Below, piece after piece: positions 1 to 5,364 of a DNA stretch of 8,885 nucleotides (positions are counted from its first letter, which is position 1; every line of letters starts with the position of its first letter). The notes beneath the pieces were generated by a model. It had not been told where the DNA came from. It did not search any database and worked only from the letters and a program-made list of their open reading frames with translations. The translations under genes were made by a program, and so were the position numbers. Origin of the DNA: CAZIPZ01 sp964541075 (GTDB lineage Bacteria; Acidobacteriota; Terriglobia; 20CM-2-55-15); NCBI GenBank assembly GCA_964541075.1, contig CAZIPZ010000171.1:1-8885 (forward strand), read 5' to 3'.

Positions 1-604
1 GCGGTGAAAAGCATGTCAAGGTGGTCCATGAGTGCAAATGGGCTATCCTGGCGAGCCAGGGCGAACCGGGTCTCAAGTAATGGAATATCGAACGAGGCTC
101 CGTTGTACGTGACGACTAACTGGAATCCGCCAAGGAGCTTGCCAAGCGCATAGAGCATGGACGGTTCTTCATCAAAATCACGGGCGAAGTACTGAATCAC
201 CCGAAATTCGTCATGTATAAAAAAGCCTAGGCCGATCAGGAATGGATATNNNNNNNNNNGCGTTCACGATCAACCGGAGCTCCATCCTCACGCATCAGCT
301 TCATCAAGGCATGGAGATCCGCACCGGACAAGCGTCCGAGGAGAATCTTTCCGTGAAAGTGGTCATTGGGATAGACCTTTCGAACGACATAGTGTGACCC
401 TTGCGGGGTTCGTTCAATCTCGCCGTGCGGCAATACTGGTGTTTGAGTGATCGGAGCGCACGACCGAAGGAAGCGGAGTTGGTCCCCTAATGAGAACGAT
501 GCTGCACCGACAACCGGATCGGCCGCAAGACGCCCTTCGCTGACCTGCTCAGTATTGGAGTCTTTTCGACGTAACCGGTCTAAAGCTTTCCCGAAATCAA
601 TCAT
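1..604 (-). CDS. yprB: YprB/MrfB-like DEDD-family exonuclease, partial (3' end off the window, internal N gap)
   Basis: This is probably the exonuclease partner of the helicase encoded just upstream; in Bacillus subtilis the pair (MrfA/MrfB) acts in repair of mitomycin-type DNA damage. The ATG at 604-602 opens 115 codons up to the N run. Beyond the run the reading frame resumes one base out of phase and stays open to the left edge for 82 codons. The part after the gap starts YPFLIGLGFF and carries VTYNGASFD, which matches exonuclease motif II of RNase H-like DEDD nucleases, then DHLDML, typical of the YprB family. Motif I (the F-x-D-x-E-T-T-G-L stretch, which lies just before the YPFLIG segment in the family) is absent and would fall inside the N run. 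The ATG lies within the last codons of the helicase gene (8-base overlap), so translation is probably coupled. The family assignment rests on motifs plus context; the C-terminal part is not visible. Confidence 0.85.
250..259. other. Assembly gap (10 N) inside the exonuclease gene
   Basis: Ten N interrupt the exonuclease gene. The frame before the gap (codon ending at 260) and the frame after it (codon beginning at 248) differ by one base, so the true missing length must be 2 modulo 3 and cannot be ten. Comparison with the family suggests that about 15-17 codons containing exonuclease motif I are missing. Ten N is therefore a placeholder and not a measured length. Confidence 0.85.
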
Positions 605-2891
605 GATCCAGCATGTCTATAAGAGCGAGAACCACAGGTTTTGAATGCGACGTTGGACCGATGCAGCTCGGACAACCGTCCGTACACCTGCAGTTCCGAA
701 TCAGCTCTTGCGACGCCTTTAAGACACGGCGATGAATCTCGTATAGCGGACGCGCTAGTCCGATGCCGCCCGGAAAGTTGTCGTATATAAAGATCGTCGG
801 ATCAAATACCGTGGCATTCGGCCCCGCATCGACAGCAGAACCGATATCGCGTCTATCGCACATCAGGAATGCGCAAGAAAGATGCGCAAGGACATAGGAA
901 AGACCATGAAGTCCACCAAGACGCTCGGCGGGTGGAAATGGCATTGATTCAAAAACTTCGCGGGGAATCGTTAGCCAGTAAGCCGTCGTGTGCATCTCCT
1001 CGGTCGGAAGATTCAACTCTCCGGAACCTATGTTCTCTAGAGTGACGAATTTTAATTTCTTAAAGCCAACCACCTGATGAGCTACGTGCACTTCACCGTG
1101 ATGATGCCCAGCCGCACTCTCTGCAGTTTCGAGGACCTTCACCTTGGTGTACGTGATCGCATCCGTGAAATAGTCGGAATCGACCTGCTTGACGTACGCA
1201 CGACGCTCAGGAATATCGAGCTGTTGAACGTAGTGCTGCCGTCCCTGATGAAGATAGATCGCCTTCTCGTGCAATGTTGAAAACGCGCTCGAATAGTCCA
1301 CCTCGCCGATAACTCTGGGATCCCCACTGGTCTCCACAACGATAAAGTTATCGGAACTCACACTGCGCAATGAGATGGAATCCGCCGGATAGGAATCGTT
1401 CGTCCAATGCCATTTGTCGCCGGCGCGATGTATGAAGCCTTGTTCGCCAAGATATTCGAGAATCTCGGAAACATCATGCTCTCCGAATCGTTCTCCGGCG
1501 CCGAACGGCAGCTCAAACGTTGCGCACTGCAGATGGCTAAGAAGAATGTGAATGTTATCGGGGTTGATCAGACCCGCTTCCGGGCTCTGATGGAGAAAGT
1601 ACTCGGGATGGTTGACGATGTATTGATCAAGCGGCGTGCTCGAAGCAACCATGACAGCCACGGAAGCTCCGCTCCGTCGTCCTGCCCGCCCGATTCGCTG
1701 CCACGTTGACGCCACTGTTCCCGGATAACCGGCGAGAATCGCTACGTCGAGGTTGCCAATATCGATGCCCAATTCGAGAGCGTTTGTCGTGACAACGCCT
1801 CGAATCCTTCCGCTGCGCAGCCCCTGCTCGATTTGACGGCGTTCGTTCGGCAAGTACCCGCCACGATAACCTACAACAAATTCCTGCGGGACGGCGCCGG
1901 TCTCCAGCGACTCCTTGAAATGTCTGACCAGCACTTCTGTGATCAAGCGGCTGTTCGTGAAGACGATCGTAGGGACCTTACGCTTCAAAAATGCAGTAGT
2001 GACGGCTTGCGTCTCCTTTACAAAAGATCTGCGGATCCCAAGCTGAGGATTCACCACTGGCGGATTGTAAAAAAACAGGTGCTTTTCGCCTTCGCCCGCA
2101 CCACTCTCCGAAATGTATTCAAACGGCTGCCCAATCAGCTTTTCAGCCAATTCTTTTGGATTTTCAACCGTTGCAGAAGTGCATATGAATTGCGGACGGC
2201 TGCCGTGGAACGCGCAGATCCGTCCTAATCGGCGAAAGATATTGGCAACGTGGCTGCCGAAAACTCCGCGATACGCATGAAGCTCATCAAGCACGATGAA
2301 CTCGAGGTTTTCAAACAGGTTCATCCATTTCGTATGATGAGGAAGGACGCCCTTGTGGAGCATGTCGGGATTGGTGAGTACGATATGCCCCCGCGTACGG
2401 ACTGCGGAACGTGCATCTTGCGGAGTATCTCCATCGTAGGCATGCACCCGGATGACTCCAGCGCCGGATTCGACGGAGTTCGACCACTCCATCAGATCAT
2501 CGAGTTGATCGTAGGTTAGAGCCTTCGTTGGATAGAGGTATAGGGCCCTGGCGCTCGAACTTTGGATGATCCGATTCAGGACCGGCAGGTTGTAGCACAG
2601 AGTCTTGCCTGACGCAGTGGGTGTGACAATCACTACATTCTTTCCTGACGCCACTAACTCGAAAGCCTCGCGCTGATGTGAATAGAGGTTTTCGATACCG
2701 CGCCCTCTCAACGCCTGTTGCAGCGGCTGCGTCAACTCGGAAGGGATGCCGACAAGTTTCGGCGCTCGCGGTGGAATGTAGTGATATCCCGATATCGATT
2801 CGCTCTTTTTGAGTTCACCAAGAAACTCCGTGAAACCGGAAGGCCGTCTCACTGCGGTGTCTTTCAAAGCGATCTGCGATCTCGGACGCAT
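597..2891 (-). CDS. yprA: YprA/MrfA-like DEXH-box DNA helicase with C-terminal DUF1998 cysteine domain
   Basis: This 764-residue superfamily 2 helicase has the usual length for the family (about 750). Visible motifs, in order: TPTASGKT (Walker A, 90-97), DELH (DEXH box, 202-205), TSAT (238-241), TTNALELGIDIG (368-379) and QRIGRAGRR (398-406, motif VI arginine fingers). The C-terminal part is the DUF1998 region, with C678 and a cluster C734-x-C736-x3-C740-x2-C743 that probably binds a metal, as reported for B. subtilis MrfA. MrfA is a 3'-to-5' DNA helicase that works with MrfB in nucleotide excision-type repair of mitomycin damage; the same role here is inferred from the pairing with the exonuclease gene. 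The chosen ATG at 2891 gives a family-length N-terminus, but no clear Shine-Dalgarno sequence precedes it and the upstream frame stays open for a while, so the start is less certain than the gene. Confidence 0.93.
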   Translation of the reverse strand: MRPRSQIALKDTAVRRPSGFTEFLGELKKSESISGYHYIPPRAPKLVGIPSELTQPLQQALRGRGIENLYSHQREAFELVASGKNVVIVTPTASGKTLCYNLPVLNRIIQSSSARALYLYPTKALTYDQLDDLMEWSNSVESGAGVIRVHAYDGDTPQDARSAVRTRGHIVLTNPDMLHKGVLPHHTKWMNLFENLEFIVLDELHAYRGVFGSHVANIFRRLGRICAFHGSRPQFICTSATVENPKELAEKLIGQPFEYISESGAGEGEKHLFFYNPPVVNPQLGIRRSFVKETQAVTTAFLKRKVPTIVFTNSRLITEVLVRHFKESLETGAVPQEFVVGYRGGYLPNERRQIEQGLRSGRIRGVVTTNALELGIDIGNLDVAILAGYPGTVASTWQRIGRAGRRSGASVAVMVASSTPLDQYIVNHPEYFLHQSPEAGLINPDNIHILLSHLQCATFELPFGAGERFGEHDVSEILEYLGEQGFIHRAGDKWHWTNDSYPADSISLRSVSSDNFIVVETSGDPRVIGEVDYSSAFSTLHEKAIYLHQGRQHYVQQLDIPERRAYVKQVDSDYFTDAITYTKVKVLETAESAAGHHHGEVHVAHQVVGFKKLKFVTLENIGSGELNLPTEEMHTTAYWLTIPREVFESMPFPPAERLGGLHGLSYVLAHLSCAFLMCDRRDIGSAVDAGPNATVFDPTIFIYDNFPGGIGLARPLYEIHRRVLKASQELIRNCRCTDGCPSCIGPTSHSKPVVLALIDMLDHD

Positions 2892-2938
2892 TGGTGCAAA
2901 ATGACTGCATTGGCGTCCAGGTCAGGTCCCGATGGAAA

Positions 2939-2959
2939 CTTTCACTCAGAACTTGAAAG
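2939..2959. promoter_or_regulatory. Inverted repeat in the helicase leader (possible operator)
   Basis: CTTTCA (2939-2944) and TGAAAG (2954-2959) form a perfect 6-base inverted repeat with a 9-base centre. It lies about 50 bases before the helicase start codon and downstream of the terminator hairpin, where an operator for the helicase-exonuclease operon could sit. It does not match LexA boxes I know. The arms are short enough to occur by chance. Confidence 0.25.
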
Positions 2960-2971
2960 CGTTGGCGGGCG

Positions 2972-3017
2972 AAAAAAGAGGCGGTTTCGTTGGGAGCGGA
3001 CCAACCTGAAACCGCCT
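2972..3017 (-). terminator. Rho-independent terminator on the minus strand, upstream of the helicase gene
   Basis: Arms 2979-2988 (AGGCGGTTTC) and 3008-3017 (GAAACCGCCT) pair perfectly over 10 bases. The stem continues with GTTGG (2989-2993) against CCAAC (3001-3005) after a 2-base bulge, closing on a 7-base loop. Read on the minus strand the hairpin is followed by TC and six T (2977-2972), a textbook intrinsic terminator. On the plus strand it is followed only by a short TT, so termination is directional. No recognised gene ends just upstream of it; it lies about 80 bases before the helicase ATG, so it either attenuates the helicase operon or ends an unannotated small transcript. Confidence 0.75.
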
Positions 3018-3165
3018 TTCGCGCCTATGAGAGGAGTGGGCGAGGGAGAGGAAATCAGTATGGCATGTATATAAATTCGCCCTCGACCTGCGCTGACCTA
3101 TGCATGGTGACTGCCAATACTCGCGTCTTTAGCAAAATTCCTCTAATCCTTTAATGTCATTTAAC

Positions 3166-3375
3166 TTAAATAAATCCAAGACGTCGGCGTTGCTTCGCCT
3201 GCCCTCCCCAAACTGTTACGATTCGCTGCACTTCATCGGACAGTTGTATCCAAACGAAACACCCATCACGGCTCGCATAGAACACTGACCTGCTAACGAT
3301 TCCCTCCGCAATCTGCAAATGCGGAAAAATGCGAGGAATCCCTGTGCTAAATTTCTGAAGCCCATTTTGGCGCAG
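3166..3375 (-). CDS. Doubtful short minus-strand reading frame, possible gene remnant
   Basis: A frame of 69 codons is open between a TAG at 3378-3376 and the TAA at 3168-3166. It has no ATG; the only plausible start is GTG at 3285-3283, which would give 39 residues, with poor Shine-Dalgarno spacing (GGAGGG at 3307-3302 is too far away). The predicted C-terminal part, including SRDGCFVWIQL and DEVQRIVTVW, looks protein-like, with alternating hydrophobic residues followed by a basic tail. The intrinsic terminator at 2972-3017 lies downstream in the same direction. It could be a degraded gene or a chance open frame; no function is assigned. Confidence 0.2.
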   Translation of the reverse strand: MRQNGLQKFSTGIPRIFPHLQIAEGIVSRSVFYASRDGCFVWIQLSDEVQRIVTVWGGQAKQRRRLGFI

Positions 3376-3383
3376 CTAAACGC

Positions 3384-3390
3384 AAGGAGA
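3384..3390 (+). promoter_or_regulatory. Shine-Dalgarno of the aminopeptidase gene
   Basis: AAGGAGA ends four bases before the ATG at 3395, a strong ribosome binding site that fixes this start codon. Confidence 0.8.
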
Positions 3391-3394
3391 TGCC

Positions 3395-4883
3395 ATGAAA
3401 ATCAAACTCACGTACGACGCCCCGTCTGACATCAGTTCCGACCTGCTCGTGGTTATCCTGGACGCCCAAATCAAATTTCATGACCTATCCGGTTCGGCAC
3501 TGAACGAAACGGTGCGGCGAATCGCGCGTGATATTGAGGAAAAGCGCCTCAAAAAAGAATATTTCACGTCATTGGATTCCCAGAAGGGACCGCGGAACCT
3601 TTTGGTTTTTTCGACGAGTCTGAGCCCCGCGCAAAACGTATGGGAAAACCTCAAAATATTCGTAGCTAGATCGATCCGTCTTGCAAGGGATTACGGCCTG
3701 AACCGCATTACAGTCTTATTGAACACGAATGAATGTGCGCCGTTCGTTGGAAAAGCTGTGGAAGGTGCAATCCTTGGCGCCTACACATTTGACAAGTACA
3801 AAAAGGAAAAGGCGGACCTGAGTAAGATGCAACTGGATCTCGTCGGGGTTCGAGAGCATGACCGACAAAATCGGCATTACCTGGACAGATACACCATCGT
3901 TTCGGAAGCCATTAACGAAGCGCGGGATATGATCAACGAACCTGGATCGGTCGTTACGCCCGAATACCTTGCAGAAGCTGCGCGGCGGATCGCCAAGGAG
4001 GTCGGCCTGGAGGTCAAGATCTGGGACGAAAAGCGCCTCGCAAAGGACGGGTACAACGGCCTCCTTCAGGTTGGCCGAGGCAGCGCCCATCCTCCACGCT
4101 TGATTCGTCTTGATTATCGCGCGCGCAAGGCAAAAACACATCTTGCCTTTGTAGGCAAAGGAGTCACCTTCGATACCGGAGGCATTTCGCTTAAACCCGC
4201 GGACAAGATGTTTGAGATGAAGGGCGATATGTCTGGGGGCGCCGCTGTTCTCAGCGCCATGAAGGCAATTGGCAGACTTAAGCCGGCAATAAACGTGACC
4301 GGAATCGTTCCAACAGCAGAAAATTTTCCAGATGCCAANNNNNNNNNNCAATGCCCAGCGTCCGGGGGATATCTTCTACGCCAAAAACGGCAAGTCGATT
4401 ATGGTGGACAATACGGACGCCGAAGGTCGATTGATCCTGACTGATGGCCTGTATCTTGCCGGCGAATCAAAGGCCACGCACATCCTAGATATTGCGACGC
4501 TGACTGGCGCAGTCGTTCGGGCTCTGGGATTGAGCGTTGCGGGTATCATGGGCAACAATCCAGAATTCACTAAGGCAGTCATCCGCTCCGGTCAGAATCA
4601 TGGGGAAATATATTGGGAATTGCCTCTTCCCGAAGAATATAAGGAGTTGCTCAAGACTCCTTATGCCGACCTGAACAATATCGGAGGACCAGTCGCTGGA
4701 GCTCTAACTGCAGGTCTCTTCCTTCAAGAATTTGTGCCGGAGGGCTCAGCGTGGGCTCATCTGGATATCGCCGGACCCTATATGCGTGAGAAAGATTGGA
4801 AATACTATGAAGCGGGCGCGGTCGGTTTCGGTACGAAGACGCTGGTCGACCTTGCGGAGCGATTCGCCGAACAGCCCGCATGA
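3395..4883 (+). CDS. pepA: Leucyl aminopeptidase, peptidase family M17 (PepA), interrupted by an N run
   Basis: This cytosolic di-metal exopeptidase removes N-terminal residues from peptides in protein turnover. The N-terminal macro-like domain covers roughly residues 1-155 and the catalytic domain the rest. Metal ligands and catalytic residues of M17 are all visible: K255 and D260 (GKGVTFDTGG), catalytic K267 (SLKP), D278 (KGDMSGG), and D337, E339 and catalytic R341 in NTDAEGRL, numbering after joining the flanks of the gap. The C-terminal NIGGPVAGALTAG and WAHLDIAG are family signatures. The frame changes by one base across the N run, but the flanks overlap by CAA; merging them gives about 491 residues, close to the usual 500, and a K255-to-D337 distance of 82 as in E. 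coli PepA (270 to 352). The gene is therefore probably intact. The stop codon overlaps the next start (ATGA). Confidence 0.95.
4339..4348. other. Assembly gap (10 N) inside pepA, probably spurious
   Basis: The left flank ends GATGCCAA and the right flank begins CAATGCCCAG. Merging them on the shared CAA gives GAT GCC AAT GCC CAG, which reads D-A-N-A-Q in frame and continues RPGD, as expected for M17 peptidases. As written, the N run puts the two halves in different frames. Confidence 0.85.
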
Positions 4884-5164
4884 ATGGAAAATCGGGAGGA
4901 TACGGCTTGCTCGATCAATATCGCGAAGCCCGCGAACGATACGATCTTCAAATGGGACCGATCAGAGGCGGTCTCGCAACCGCGCTCGACGTCCTCAGCG
5001 ACGCCTTGGCGCTTGTGGGCCAACACGGGGTCTATTGCAGAAGCACTCGCCAACCGCAATTCCCTTCGATGGATGTCCGTCTTGTAATGCAGCAGATAGA
5101 AGAAGCCAAGGGTTGCATTATCGAGGCGATGACCACCCTCAAGAAGGAAGCACAAAAACGGTAA
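4880..5164 (+). CDS. Small unrecognised helical protein coupled to pepA
   Basis: This 94-residue protein belongs to no family I recognise. The ATG overlaps the pepA stop codon (ATGA), and no Shine-Dalgarno is needed if ribosomes re-initiate, so the two genes are almost certainly one operon. The sequence is mostly helix-forming: residues about 10-45 (including YREARERYDLQM and ALDVLSDALALV) and about 65-94 (VRLVMQQIEEAKGCIIEAM, then a lysine-rich end) look like two amphipathic helices separated by a Cys- and Pro-containing turn. There is no signal peptide or membrane segment. A competing frame from 4884 (67 codons) lacks these properties. It could be a small adaptor or a regulator of the peptidase, but nothing visible proves a function. 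Confidence 0.7.
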   Translation: MNGKSGGYGLLDQYREARERYDLQMGPIRGGLATALDVLSDALALVGQHGVYCRSTRQPQFPSMDVRLVMQQIEEAKGCIIEAMTTLKKEAQKR

Positions 5165-5198
5165 GAAGACAGGTTTGCGATCCTTTCTCAGAACATTT

Positions 5199-5235
5199 GA
5201 ATCGCGGCCAACCTCTTGGTGCTTATCCGCGATTC
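5199..5235. repeat. Inverted repeat / hairpin, 9-base arms
   Basis: GAATCGCGG (5199-5207) pairs with CCGCGATTC (5227-5235) around a 19-base centre, which itself contains CCAA...TTGG (5208-5219). No T tract follows on either strand, so it is not a typical intrinsic terminator. The right arm continues into ATCTGCG, giving a string of the kind often seen as dispersed intergenic repeats; whether it recurs in this genome cannot be seen here. Confidence 0.6.
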
Positions 5236-5262
5236 ATCTGCGTTCGTTCGGGACCTGAAATG

Positions 5263-5278
5263 TCACCATTCAAGGTGA
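5263..5278. repeat. Short hairpin in the aconitase upstream region
   Basis: TCACC (5263-5267) and GGTGA (5274-5278) pair around a 6-base loop. It is weak alone but is the middle one of three successive hairpins between 5199 and 5311. Confidence 0.35.
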
Positions 5279-5283
5279 TCGTT

Positions 5284-5311
5284 GCATTGCCTGGATCCTT
5301 TCAGGCAATGC
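5284..5311. repeat. Strong hairpin, 10-base perfect arms, upstream of the aconitase gene
   Basis: GCATTGCCTG (5284-5293) and CAGGCAATGC (5302-5311) pair perfectly around an 8-base loop (GATCCTTT). There is no T run on either side. It lies 53 bases before the aconitase start codon. It may stabilise the upstream mRNA end, be a protein binding site, or be part of a structured leader if transcription starts upstream. Confidence 0.6.
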
Positions 5312-5352
5312 TCGTCGCCATGGATTGCTCTCAGTTGTGTCGCCTACTCTGC

Positions 5353-5358
5353 TAGGCT
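5353..5358 (+). promoter_or_regulatory. Possible -10 element (TANNNT) for a leaderless aconitase transcript
   Basis: TAGGCT ends six bases before the ATG at 5365, where no Shine-Dalgarno is present. This spacing is that of leaderless genes in lineages such as Deinococcus and mycobacteria, where transcription begins at the A of the start codon. No good -35 box is visible. The same TAG is an in-frame stop four codons upstream of the ATG, so no longer start is possible. Confidence 0.4.
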
Positions 5359-5364
5359 CTTCCT

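Larger units (their letters stand above)
2892..3394. other. Divergent intergenic region between helicase and aminopeptidase genes
   Basis: This 503-base stretch must hold promoters for both divergent units. I see no convincing sigma-70 promoter. Separately listed elements are a minus-strand intrinsic terminator (2972-3017), an inverted repeat (2939-2959) and a doubtful minus-strand reading frame (3166-3375). The segment 3121-3178 is distinctly AT-rich compared with its surroundings and is the likeliest place for promoter elements. Confidence 0.7.

Noticed and set aside
3306..3324. Small hairpin CCGCA/TGCGG upstream of pepA
   Set aside because: Only five base pairs with a 9-base loop and no T tract on the appropriate side; likely chance.
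4339..4348. Frameshifted pepA pseudogene
   Set aside because: The frame change coincides exactly with the N run and disappears when the CAA overlap is merged, so it is an assembly artefact.
3716..4351. A 211-codon minus-strand open frame opposite pepA
   Set aside because: It lies wholly antisense to the well-conserved M17 catalytic region and runs into the N run; no domain or ribosome binding site.
5190..5320. CRISPR array or tandem repeats among the hairpins
   Set aside because: The three inverted repeats differ in sequence and spacing; no direct repeat units or spacers.
4732..5355. A 207-codon plus-strand open frame across the end of pepA and the small gene
   Set aside because: It overlaps the conserved C-terminal pepA coding region and the 94-residue gene in another frame; the translation is rich in Arg and Ser, with no recognisable domain, as expected for a shadow frame.
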